Positions 9,087 through 17,582 of a DNA stretch of 64,000 nucleotides are shown here, piece after piece. The position numbers and the translations under genes are program-made. Location: contig JAUIAT010000004.1 in assembly GCA_030425295.1 (NCBI GenBank), positions 79,019-143,018 of the forward strand, given 5' to 3'. The notes beneath the pieces were generated by a model, which saw only the letters and a list, made by a program, of their open reading frames with translations, had not been told where the DNA came from and did no database searches. The DNA comes from Gammaproteobacteria bacterium. Its GTDB lineage: Bacteria > Pseudomonadota > Gammaproteobacteria > JAUIAT01. Every line of letters starts with the position of its first letter. Positions within the stretch are counted from its first letter, which is position 1.

Positions 9087-9982
9087 ATTGAATAGCAACC
9101 TCTTTCTACAATTAATAAAATTACAATCTATGTACTGAATCACACATCACACTAAGTGGCAACAAACAACCCAACAAATAAATTTCTGCTGATATTCTAT
9201 ACAACCATCCAGAGAATGAACAGATGATAATCAAATAATAGAAACATTAAGGATATAAAGCAGGTAGCAGATAATTAATCATACGGCGCAAAGCTAATAA
9301 CATAACTAATAGAAGCTTTGTACTTTGCAATAAACTCAAGACCCAGATGGGTTTCCACAGAGGATAGATATGTAAAATTATCACCTTTTATCGCCATGGA
9401 CGCAAATTTACTTCGCGTAGGCGATATATTAAAGAAAGGAGTGAACACGAAGTTCGAAACTTCTGAATAAATCTCCTGTAATTGCCAAAAATTAAAAAAA
9501 TTGATATATTACATTCGAGATAATTGTAAAAATATTACATTATGCGGTGCTTCAAAACAAACAAAAGCACACAGACAGGCGACTAAATAAATAGCCGCCC
9601 CAAAAAACTAACAAAGAATTGTAAATATTACTTTGACCAGAATACAAAAAATAAAGCAATGGCAAAGAAATAATTACTTAATAAATAACTGCGCAATCTA
9701 ACAAATAACTAGTGCGTATAGTGAAGGCGAAACCGATTGAAACAGGTAACACCGAAAATATTTGAAGTCCTTAAATCGAAACACGCTCGAATTGACCGTT
9801 ATTACAGGCAATCAAGCACACTCTATTGTTGCACAGGAGTCATTTTATGAATCTTGGCCAGCTTACATTCAAGCAGATTTTCAGATACTTTAGCCTTATA
9901 TCGCTTAGCCATAGGCATAACATAACGCTTTATTGAATCACTATATTTTTGTAAGACTGCGCCTTAATAGGTTGCAAAACAC
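9087..9982. other. long rluC/rne divergent region
   Basis: About 0.9 kb without a convincing gene. It probably contains the rne promoter and a long 5' untranslated region; RNase E mRNA is autoregulated through its leader in E. coli, and a leader here could do likewise. On the minus strand a codon-like stretch without a clear start (9823-9963) encodes YVMPMAKRYKAKVSENLLE and ends at TAG; it may be a gene remnant. A 24-codon plus-strand frame at 9397 is too short to judge. Nothing else was recognised. Confidence 0.4.
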
Positions 9983-12064
9983 ATGAAAAGAATGATTATC
10001 AACGTCATCCGAAATGAAGAGCTAAGAATTGCTCTTGTTGCAGATGATAAACTATTTGACCTTGATATAGAACGCGTTGGGTACGCACCAAAAAAATCCA
10101 ATATTTATAAAGGAAAAATCACAAGTCGCGAAGCCAGCCTTGAAGCTGCATTTGTAAATTTTGGTAGCGAGCGCCATGGCTTCTTACCATTAAAAGAAAT
10201 CAACCCTAGCTACTTCTCATCAGAACCAAAAGACCCAGAAACACGCCCCAATATCAAGGAAGTACTTAAAGAAGGGCAAGAAGTACTTGTTCAAGTTGAA
10301 AAAGATGAGCGTGGCAATAAAGGCGCTGCTCTTACAACTTACTTGAGCATAGCCGGAGCTTACTTGGTATTAATGCCAAATAATCCTCGCGCCGGAGGAA
10401 TTTCTCGTCGCATTGAAGGCGAAGAACGCGAGTCATTAAAAGAAGTACTAAGCCAACTTAAAGTACCTGAAGGTATGGGTGTAATTATCCGCACAGCTGG
10501 CGTTGGCAAATCCCTAAAAGAACTTGAATGGGACTTACAAACCCTTATCAATCAATGGGAAGCTATTAAAGAAGTTGGCGAACAACATAAAGCACCTGTT
10601 CTAATCCAACAAGAAAGCGACATTATTATGCGTGCTGTACGTGACTATTTGCGTCACGACATTGACGAAATAATCGTTGATAACGAAGAAGTTTATAATA
10701 AGATTCATGAGTATCTGGCTCGTGTGAGACCAAATCTTAAAGACTCTCTTCTTCACTATCAAAACCCCATTCCTATCTATAATTATTACCAGATTGAAAA
10801 CCAGATAGAGACTGCATTTTTACGTGAAGTAAACCTACCATCAGGTGGTGCAATTGTGATAGACCAAACTGAAGCGTTGGTAACTATCGACATTAACTCT
10901 GCTCGCGCTACCAAGGGTAGTCACATTGAAGAAACGGCATACAATACCAATCTTGAAGCGGCTGAAGAAATAGCGCGCCAACTTCGTTTAAGAGATATTG
11001 GCGGACTAGTCGTAATTGACTTTATTGACATGAACGACCCACAACATCAGCGCGAAGTTGAAAACAAGCTACGTGACTCATTAAGGATTGATAGAGCTCG
11101 CACGCAAATTAGTAAAATTTCAAGATTTGGCTTACTTGAAATGAGCAGACAACGCCTTGGCACCACTCTTGGGGAAGCTCATCAAGTTATTTGTTCTCAA
11201 TGTAACGGACGCGGCACAATACGCTCTGTAGAAGCTACAGTTACCTCACTCCTAAGACTGATTGAAGAGGAAGCAATGAAGCCTCACACCGTTCAGGTAC
11301 AGGCTCAAGTGCCAATTGAAGTAGGCACATACATGCTAAACGAGAAGAGAAATCATATTTCTGAAGTACAGAAACGCCAAAACACTCATATTATAATTAT
11401 CCCTAATCCACATTACACAGTTCCTGATTACAAAGTAATTAGAATCAAAGAAGGTGATAAAGCACTTTACAGCAAAGGCGAGCAATCTAGCCATAGCATG
11501 ATAGAAACCCCAGACATCGAGCTTACTAAAGCTATTGAAGCCCAACCTCCTCGAAAAGCTGAAAAACCTGTAATAGATCGCCATAAAGTACACAAACCAA
11601 AACAGGCTCCAAAACAAAGTCTTATAAAAAGACTTTGGGATAGCATGTTTGGCAGCAGCATGGATGACAAATCTCAGAAGAAAGTTGGCACCCCTCGCAA
11701 CCGCCGCAGACCATCAAACAGACATCCTGGAAATAGATCAAGAGGAACAGGTCAAAACAATAGATCTAGATCTGGCGGACAACAAAGAAGAAGCCACTCC
11801 AATAGAGGGCAAGGCGGATCAGGAAACCGCAGCACTTCACCAAACCGTAGCGGCGGCAACAGATCACGACAAGGCGCCAACAAACCTAGAACGCAGTCTG
11901 ATAACAAACAAGGAGCCACTAGAGCTGGCAATCGTAGCAGTGGAAACACTAGAAATACCAACGCTAGATCAGGAGGAGCTTCTCGCCCCAAAAGCAGCAA
12001 TAAACCACGTGGCGAGGTAAACGGTAATTTAAAAGCTAATAATCCTGAAAACGAGGAAATGTAA
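9983..12064 (+). CDS. rne: ribonuclease E
   Basis: Endoribonuclease that initiates mRNA decay and processes rRNA and tRNA. The 693-residue protein begins MKRMIINVIRNEELRIALV, has the S1 domain (NIYKGKITSREASLEAAFV) and the RNase E/G catalytic region (VTIDINSARATKGSHIEETA, GLVVIDFIDMND). The zinc-link CSQCNGRG follows. After about residue 530 the protein becomes an N/R/G/S-rich low-complexity tail of about 150 residues, far shorter than the E. coli scaffold; typical binding sites for enolase or PNPase cannot be seen. A tail argues for Rne rather than RNase G. It starts an apparent operon with gpmI (7 bp downstream) and envC. Confidence 0.95.
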   Translation: MKRMIINVIRNEELRIALVADDKLFDLDIERVGYAPKKSNIYKGKITSREASLEAAFVNFGSERHGFLPLKEINPSYFSSEPKDPETRPNIKEVLKEGQEVLVQVEKDERGNKGAALTTYLSIAGAYLVLMPNNPRAGGISRRIEGEERESLKEVLSQLKVPEGMGVIIRTAGVGKSLKELEWDLQTLINQWEAIKEVGEQHKAPVLIQQESDIIMRAVRDYLRHDIDEIIVDNEEVYNKIHEYLARVRPNLKDSLLHYQNPIPIYNYYQIENQIETAFLREVNLPSGGAIVIDQTEALVTIDINSARATKGSHIEETAYNTNLEAAEEIARQLRLRDIGGLVVIDFIDMNDPQHQREVENKLRDSLRIDRARTQISKISRFGLLEMSRQRLGTTLGEAHQVICSQCNGRGTIRSVEATVTSLLRLIEEEAMKPHTVQVQAQVPIEVGTYMLNEKRNHISEVQKRQNTHIIIIPNPHYTVPDYKVIRIKEGDKALYSKGEQSSHSMIETPDIELTKAIEAQPPRKAEKPVIDRHKVHKPKQAPKQSLIKRLWDSMFGSSMDDKSQKKVGTPRNRRRPSNRHPGNRSRGTGQNNRSRSGGQQRRSHSNRGQGGSGNRSTSPNRSGGNRSRQGANKPRTQSDNKQGATRAGNRSSGNTRNTNARSGGASRPKSSNKPRGEVNGNLKANNPENEEM

Positions 12065-12071
12065 ACCAGTT

Positions 12072-13616
12072 ATGGAAAATTTTCAAGGACCGTTAATTTT
12101 ACTAATCCTTGATGGATGGGGGGTTCGCGAAGCATCAGAGCACAATGCTATCGCGAAAGCCTCCACCCCAAATTGGGACAAAGTTCTACAAAAATACCCA
12201 CATACTTTGCTTGACGCATCTGGACACTCAGTTGGACTACCAGAAAAACAAATGGGTAATTCGGAAGTTGGTCATATTCATATTGGATCTGGACGCCTAG
12301 TCAAGCAAGACCTAACTCGCATATCGCATGAAATTAAAACCAAAGAATTCTTTAAAAATGAAATTCTAAATAGAGCTTGCGAAGAGGTTTTAAAACAAAA
12401 CTCAAAGTTACATATTATAGGGCTAACCTCCCCTGGCGGAATTCATAGCCATGAAGACCACATAATCGCGGCAATTGATTTAGCCCATAAAAAAAATGTT
12501 AAAAACATAAATTTACATGCAATTTTGGATGGACGTGACACTCCACCTAGATCCGCAAAAAAGAGCATTACCAAGATTCAAAATAAGCTTGAAGAGTGCG
12601 GTGGAAAGTTTGCCTCTATTATGGGGAGATACTACGCAATGGATCGCGATCAACGCTGGGAAAGAGTCAAAAAAGCGTATGATCTTCTAACGCTAGGCAA
12701 GTCTGAATATCAATATAAATCAGCAATTGAATCGCTTGAAGCCGCTTATTCCAGAAATGAAAACGATGAGTTTGTATCTCCAACTAGCATTATTCAAGAA
12801 AACGATAAGAAAACTACGATTGACAACAATGACGTTGTGATTTTTATGAATTTTAGAGCGGATCGTGCAAGACAATTATCATGGGCCCTGACAAAAACTG
12901 ATTTTTGCGGCTTTAAACGAGATAAGACCCCAAAAATTAAACTTGTCACCCTAACCAAATACGATAGCAAGCTAGATGCTGAGATCGCATATCCTCCTCA
13001 AGAATTAACTAATGTTTTGGGTGAAGTGATCGCGAATAACAACTTAAAACAATTAAGAATTGCTGAAACTGAAAAATATGCTCACGTTACTTTCTTTGTC
13101 AATGGCGGTAGAGAGAGAGTTTTTGCAAAAGAAGATAGAATACTAGTACCTTCACCAAAGGTTGCTACGTACGACTTAAAACCAGAAATGAACGCGACGA
13201 TAATAACAGACCACTTAATTGATTCAATTAAAACCAAAAAATATGACTTTATAATCTGCAACTATGCTAATGCTGACATGGTAGGCCACACTGGAAACTT
13301 TGCAGCAACGGTTAAAGCTATAGAGGCACTAGATAAAGAGCTAGGTCGTCTTCTTACAGCAATAAGTCAATTTGGCGGAGAAATGCTAATTACAGCCGAC
13401 CATGGCAATGCAGAAAAAATGTATGACCATTCAACTCATCAGCCTCATACCGCACACACCAATGAATTAGTACCTCTCGTTTATATTGGCAGACCAGCGA
13501 TAGCAACTACTAAAAAAGGCCAATTAATAGATATTGCCTCTACAGCTTTAAAGCTTATGAATATAGATGCTCCTAATGAAATGGCTGGAAAAGCTGTGTT
13601 CAACTTGCAAGGATAG
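12072..13616 (+). CDS. gpmI: cofactor-independent phosphoglycerate mutase
   Basis: Interconverts 3- and 2-phosphoglycerate in glycolysis and gluconeogenesis using two Mn ions. The 514-residue length is standard. Motifs: LLILDGWGVRE (metal aspartate), MGNSEVGHIHIGSGR with the phosphorylated serine, LDGRDTPPRSA, MNFRADRARQL, NYANADMVGHTGN and TADHGNAEKM (second metal site). It lies 7 bp after rne and 4 bp before envC, matching the common gpmI-envC pairing of gammaproteobacteria. Together with gap and tkt elsewhere in the window it indicates functional triose-phosphate metabolism. Confidence 0.97.
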   Translation: MENFQGPLILLILDGWGVREASEHNAIAKASTPNWDKVLQKYPHTLLDASGHSVGLPEKQMGNSEVGHIHIGSGRLVKQDLTRISHEIKTKEFFKNEILNRACEEVLKQNSKLHIIGLTSPGGIHSHEDHIIAAIDLAHKKNVKNINLHAILDGRDTPPRSAKKSITKIQNKLEECGGKFASIMGRYYAMDRDQRWERVKKAYDLLTLGKSEYQYKSAIESLEAAYSRNENDEFVSPTSIIQENDKKTTIDNNDVVIFMNFRADRARQLSWALTKTDFCGFKRDKTPKIKLVTLTKYDSKLDAEIAYPPQELTNVLGEVIANNNLKQLRIAETEKYAHVTFFVNGGRERVFAKEDRILVPSPKVATYDLKPEMNATIITDHLIDSIKTKKYDFIICNYANADMVGHTGNFAATVKAIEALDKELGRLLTAISQFGGEMLITADHGNAEKMYDHSTHQPHTAHTNELVPLVYIGRPAIATTKKGQLIDIASTALKLMNIDAPNEMAGKAVFNLQG

Positions 13617-13620
13617 AAAA

Positions 13621-14745
13621 ATGTTTTCTCCTGCAAAAACTATACTTTTTATCCTACTTGCCCTATTCATACAAAGCTCAAATGCATATACACAAAACCA
13701 CAAAAATAAATTACAAACAGTTAAAAAACAAATACTCACTCTAAAATCAGAAATATCAAACAGCAAAGCAAAAAAAGAGAAAATTGAGAAGCTCCTAAAA
13801 CATTCAGAAGTTAAAATAGGTAAATTAAGAAAAGACATCTCTTACATTCTAAGCAGAAAGAATAACCTAGAGAACAGACTCAAAAAACTACAAGCTGAAG
13901 CACACCAACTAAAAAATAAATTAATAAAAAACAAAGAAATATTCAATAATAACTTAAAGCAAACTGCTATATTAGGACGTCAAAATGAAATACAACTAGC
14001 GCTTAACACCTCAGATCCACAAAAGACACAACGAATTCTTACTGAATACAGGTACTTCACTGCAAATCAACTCCAAACGATTAAAAGAATAAAGCAGAAT
14101 TTATCTGATATAAATAGATCTAAAATCAAGATTATACAAACCACGAAGGAACTCAAACAAACTAATAAATCACACGCTAAACAACTCAAAAACATAAAAT
14201 TAGAACAAAAAAACCGCCTTCAAATCTTAGCTAGAGTTGATGAGAAAATTTTTGATCATATTGAAAGACTTAAGGAGCTTACTAAAGACAGGGTTTATCT
14301 ATCCAGCCTAATTAAAAAAATTAATACTACTAAAAAAACAAAAATAACTAACTTTCGCAAACTCAAAGGCAAACTACCTTGGCCTGTAAGAGGAAAGTTA
14401 TATTATGATTTTGGTGACAAAATACCCAACACTAACTTAAAACGTCAAGCTATCTCCATAAAAGCATCCAATCAAAAACCAGTTCATGCTATTGCAAATG
14501 GTAAAGTAGTTTTTGCAAACTGGTTACCCAGATATGGCCAACTATTAATTATTGACCATGGCAATGGCTTTATGAGCCTCTATGGCCACAATGAAATCAT
14601 GTATAAAAAAGTTGGAGATAAAGTAAATACAAAAGAGGTTATTTCAACTGTAGGTGTAAGCGGTGGCTATAAGCACCCTTCTCTATTCTTTGCTATGCGC
14701 CACAAAGGATTTCCACTAAACCCACACTGGTGGCTTAAGAAGTAG
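13621..14745 (+). CDS. envC: murein hydrolase activator EnvC-like (degenerate LytM)
   Basis: EnvC activates the amidases AmiA/AmiB at the division septum from the periplasm. The 374-residue product has a signal peptide (MFSPAKTILFILLALFIQSS, cleavage near SNA), a long K/Q/N-rich coiled coil (about 30-250) and a C-terminal LytM/M23 domain. The domain lacks the first metal ligands (KRQAISIKA replaces the HxxxD motif) and ends LFFAMRHKGFPLNPHWWLKK, like EnvC LYFEIR..NP..WL. It should therefore be a non-catalytic activator. The start at 13621 follows AAGGATAG; an upstream in-frame ATG at 13567 lies inside gpmI and would hide the signal peptide. The coiled coil is unusually lysine-rich. Confidence 0.88.
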   Translation: MFSPAKTILFILLALFIQSSNAYTQNHKNKLQTVKKQILTLKSEISNSKAKKEKIEKLLKHSEVKIGKLRKDISYILSRKNNLENRLKKLQAEAHQLKNKLIKNKEIFNNNLKQTAILGRQNEIQLALNTSDPQKTQRILTEYRYFTANQLQTIKRIKQNLSDINRSKIKIIQTTKELKQTNKSHAKQLKNIKLEQKNRLQILARVDEKIFDHIERLKELTKDRVYLSSLIKKINTTKKTKITNFRKLKGKLPWPVRGKLYYDFGDKIPNTNLKRQAISIKASNQKPVHAIANGKVVFANWLPRYGQLLIIDHGNGFMSLYGHNEIMYKKVGDKVNTKEVISTVGVSGGYKHPSLFFAMRHKGFPLNPHWWLKK

Positions 14746-14772
14746 TTAACACCCCCATCTCTGTAAAAATAA

Positions 14773-14800
14773 TTTACAGTTACAATATATGCACTATACT
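14773..14800 (+). promoter_or_regulatory. putative promoter of the first NHLP-like peptide gene
   Basis: TTTACA (14773-14778), a 16-bp spacer and TATACT (14795-14800) precede the ATG at 14833. The -35 overlaps a small palindrome (CTGTAAA..TTTACAG, 14761-14779) that may also end the envC transcript. Confidence 0.45.
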
Positions 14801-14832
14801 GAGTATATGTCCACTTAATTGGTATAGTAGCC

Positions 14833-15214
14833 ATGATCAATACTAAATATAAAATAAAAGAAATCACAGAACTATCTGAAGATAATTTTACCAAAAAAAA
14901 TTAATAAGTTAATTAAAAGAGCTAAACAAGACGAAAAGTACTTGAAAACAATTGAAAATAACTTAACAGCAGCAATGCAGAAAGAAGGCTTTAAGTTAAA
15001 ACAAGGTTTTAAATTTATATCTATTCATAATAAAAATGAAGCTGACGATCTAGGAGATAAAGAAATTGGTATTTTTTTAACAAAAAATATTAAATCGATT
15101 TCTGCTGATAATTTATCTGAAGTTACTGGAGGATTTTTATTTCGTAACTTTAAAAGCACATTAAAAAAAGAGATAAAAAGAAAATTAGCTGAAAAACTAA
15201 ATAAATCTCAATAA
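14833..15214 (+). pseudogene. NHLP-like leader peptide gene with a frameshift at an A8 tract
   Basis: ATG at 14833 reads MINTKYKIKEITELSEDNF and stops at 14902-14904 because of a run of eight A (14893-14900). With seven A the frame continues INKLIKRAKQDEKYLKTIEN into an open frame to 15214. The restored protein (about 126 residues) matches the paralogue at 15481 throughout: KYKIKEIT, LTAAMQKEGFKLKQGF, KEIGIFL and LSEVTGGF. The pattern (helical segment, central strand-like part, then LSxxxLxxVxGG) resembles NHLP-type leader peptides of RiPP precursors. After GG follow 26 basic residues (FLFRNFKSTLKKEIKRKLAE...). The frameshift may be genuine decay, slippage-controlled expression or a sequencing error. 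Nearby modification enzymes or a C39 transporter are absent. Confidence 0.6.
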
Positions 15215-15218
15215 AACT

Positions 15219-15372
15219 AGGGGCTGTTGACAAAGGTGTTGCAAAGCGAAAATATTTAGAATGTAGAGACTTTTTTAATTAGGTAAATAGTCTATATATT
15301 TAACTAATTAAAGAATAAATTTTCACAAATTAAAAAAATTTGCAGATATAAGACCAATTGTTAACAACCCCT
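15219..15372. repeat. MITE-like inverted-repeat element, copy A
   Basis: About 154 bp with ends AGGGGCTGTTGACA and (inverted) TTAACAACCCCT; the interior contains TTGCAAAGCGAAAATAT and TTTTCACAAATTA, shared with copies B-D. It lies between the two paralogous NHLP-like peptide genes. Confidence 0.85.
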
Positions 15373-15480
15373 AATAAGGACAATAACTTTCATAAGATAC
15401 CCAACAAATGTACAATAAATAATCACAGACACCTGTTTATAGACTATAATTTATACATATCAACAAAACAGTTAGTGGAC

Positions 15481-15831
15481 ATGCTAAAAGCAAAATATGA
15501 GATTAAAGAGATTACATATCTACCTGAAGATGAGTTTATAGCACGCATAAAACAGCTTGTAAAAAAGGCGCAGCTAGATAATAAGTACTTAAATTTAATT
15601 AAGAATGACTTAACAGCAGTAATGCAGAAAGAGGGCTTTAAGTTAAAACAAGGTTTTATATTTAAAGTCATTAAAAACAAGAAACAACTTACAGGCTTAA
15701 AAGATAAGGAGATTGGAATTTTGATTAGTGGGGGCAACAAGAAACTTACAACAGAGGATCTCGCTCAAGTTGATGGTGGTTTTATAGGAGTTATTCCTTA
15801 CGATTTGTTAGACCATCGCAACCATAAATGA
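15481..15831 (+). CDS. NHLP-like double-glycine leader peptide, paralogue 2
   Basis: Encodes 116 residues beginning MLKAKYEIKEITYLPEDEF. It has LTAVMQKEGFKLKQGFIFKV and KEIGILI, then LTTEDLAQVDGG followed by 16 residues (FIGVIPYDLLDHRNHK). The order of elements resembles nitrile-hydratase-like leader peptides (NHLP), which precede a short core in some RiPP precursors and are cut after GG by C39-peptidase exporters. DNA identity with the gene at 14833 is very high around the LTA(A/V)MQKEGFK segment, so they are recent duplicates. The ATG at 15481 was chosen over an upstream TTG at 15358 that lies inside the MITE. No cognate maturation or export gene is in the window, so the function is inference. 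Confidence 0.6.
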   Translation: MLKAKYEIKEITYLPEDEFIARIKQLVKKAQLDNKYLNLIKNDLTAVMQKEGFKLKQGFIFKVIKNKKQLTGLKDKEIGILISGGNKKLTTEDLAQVDGGFIGVIPYDLLDHRNHK

Positions 15832-15944
15832 AACAAACGCATAGAGGCGATAAAGAAAGAATACAACTAAGCATTTAACAAAGATAGATCACTTACCTTC
15901 TAGAACTTTTCGACAAAAAACAACATATAGTTAAAATTTAAATT

Positions 15945-17480
15945 TTAATGAGCAACTTCTTGAGAGGTAGCTTTTGTTGCAAACCCTTTAATTACAGCAA
16001 AACTAATTATGAGCCCTAATATAGACATTAAACCACATAATACCATTACACCTGACAGGCCAGAAACAAAAGCTTTACTCATAACCATTTGTAATGAACT
16101 TAAATCTTTACTAGTAAACATCATGGCATAATCTTTTAGCCGATACACGCCAGAAGAAACCTCTATTAAGATATTCATTTGCTCCTTAGAAAAACTAAGC
16201 CCCATTTGCGCCAACTGGCCAACAAAACTTCTAGTACTTAAGTAATCAAGAAGTCCTCCCGTTATAGCTACCCCTAGAGCACCTCCAACAAAAGTTGTAG
16301 TTAATAAAAAACAACTTGCTGCAGGAGTTTTTTCAGCAGGTGAGGACATTAACCCCATAGTACCTGAGGCAGGTATTATCAATGCAATTGCAATACCACA
16401 CACAAACATTTCAGAACTAAGCGTCGCAATAGAGCTTTGAGCATTCAAAGAACTAACAAAAGCAAAAATGCCAAAGGCAAGCAAGAGCATGCCAAGAATC
16501 ATAACCCATCTTGGCTGGGCAATTTTTCTCATAAATACACCTGCAATTGGTGTCAGTATGCCTATGGCTAGAGTTAAAGCTAACATTTTCATACCAGCTT
16601 CCATCGGTGAGAAATGAAGCATATTTTGCATGTAAAACCCGAGAGAGAACAAAAGAGTGAAATATATAAACGCAACTATAAATCTAACAGATATTGCAAT
16701 TGAAAAACTCGGAAACTTAAGCAATCGAAAATCAATTGTTGGGGTATCACTAATCAAATCCCTAGCGACAAACCCAACAATTGTAGCGATAGATACACAA
16801 AGAGCCGTTAATAGTTTATCTGAAAAACCCCAGTTAGTTGCCTCGTTAATCAAGGCTACTAAGAAAAACAAACCTAGCCCCAGCAAGACCAAAGAAAAAA
16901 CATCCATTCGATCATCAAGACTTTTCATTTGATATCGCAAATGCGGCTTAATTAGGAGCCACGCGACAAATGCCAGTGGGATATTAATTAAAAATATTGC
17001 TCGCCAAGTAGCAAGCGTCATGATTATACCGCCCACAGTGGGTCCTAACGCTTGTGATAGAGTAGCAATTCCTGTTATAGACCCTATTACTAAGGCATGC
17101 TCTTCTTTTTCAAAGATCTCTCTCATTAAAATCATAGAAATGGGAAAAATAAAAGCCACACAGGCTCCCTGAATGATTCGGCCAAAGATAAGTGTCGAAG
17201 AATGGTGAGAAAAACCAACTACCGCCGATGAAATGATAAATGCCCACAACCCGGCTATAAATATTTTTCGTGAACCGTAAATAAAATTAAGCCTACCAGC
17301 AAAGCCAATAAAGGTTGCCGCTGCAATCATATAACCGTTAATGACCCATTGCAAACTAGTTAAATTAGACTTTAAATCTCCTGCGATTTCTGTCAAAGCA
17401 AGATTTGCTGCAGTAACACCCAAATCAACAAGTGCGACCATTATTGCAACCGCAGTAAATACAATCCATTTTTTTTGCAT
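15945..17480 (-). CDS. MFS drug exporter, DHA2 (14-TM, EmrB/QacA) family
   Basis: Proton-driven multidrug or metabolite efflux pump of the inner membrane. The 511-residue product has about 14 hydrophobic segments, with the first loop AGRLNFIYGSRKIF (motif A) and GRIIQGACVAFIFPISM plus LGPTVGGIIM (motif C) typical of antiporters. A large extracytoplasmic-type loop precedes the last helix (SFVGQLAQMGLSFSKEQM...), as in EmrB relatives. No EmrA-like adaptor gene lies next to it. Divergent from trkH across 102 bp. The substrate cannot be inferred. Confidence 0.88.
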   Translation of the reverse strand: MQKKWIVFTAVAIMVALVDLGVTAANLALTEIAGDLKSNLTSLQWVINGYMIAAATFIGFAGRLNFIYGSRKIFIAGLWAFIISSAVVGFSHHSSTLIFGRIIQGACVAFIFPISMILMREIFEKEEHALVIGSITGIATLSQALGPTVGGIIMTLATWRAIFLINIPLAFVAWLLIKPHLRYQMKSLDDRMDVFSLVLLGLGLFFLVALINEATNWGFSDKLLTALCVSIATIVGFVARDLISDTPTIDFRLLKFPSFSIAISVRFIVAFIYFTLLFSLGFYMQNMLHFSPMEAGMKMLALTLAIGILTPIAGVFMRKIAQPRWVMILGMLLLAFGIFAFVSSLNAQSSIATLSSEMFVCGIAIALIIPASGTMGLMSSPAEKTPAASCFLLTTTFVGGALGVAITGGLLDYLSTRSFVGQLAQMGLSFSKEQMNILIEVSSGVYRLKDYAMMFTSKDLSSLQMVMSKAFVSGLSGVMVLCGLMSILGLIISFAVIKGFATKATSQEVAH

Positions 17481-17582
17481 ATGAAACTCATCCTTGAGAC
17501 CACATACTATTGATCTTACTACAACTTCTGCTTCTTTACTAAGTTTTTATACAGGCGTACCATTAATGTATATATTATCAAA

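Noticed and set aside
9847..9936. 29-codon plus-strand frame beginning MNLGQ, reminiscent of some transposase starts
   Set aside because: Too short, and the complementary strand reads more like protein; similarity is only five residues.
11649..12020. 123-codon frame overlapping the rne tail
   Set aside because: It exists only because the repetitive N/R/S/G codons leave other frames open; it has no ribosome-binding site and lies wholly within rne.
14761..14779. Palindrome CTGTAAA..TTTACAG as envC terminator
   Set aside because: AT-rich stem of 7 bp and no T-run; it may equally be part of the following promoter, so not listed as a terminator.
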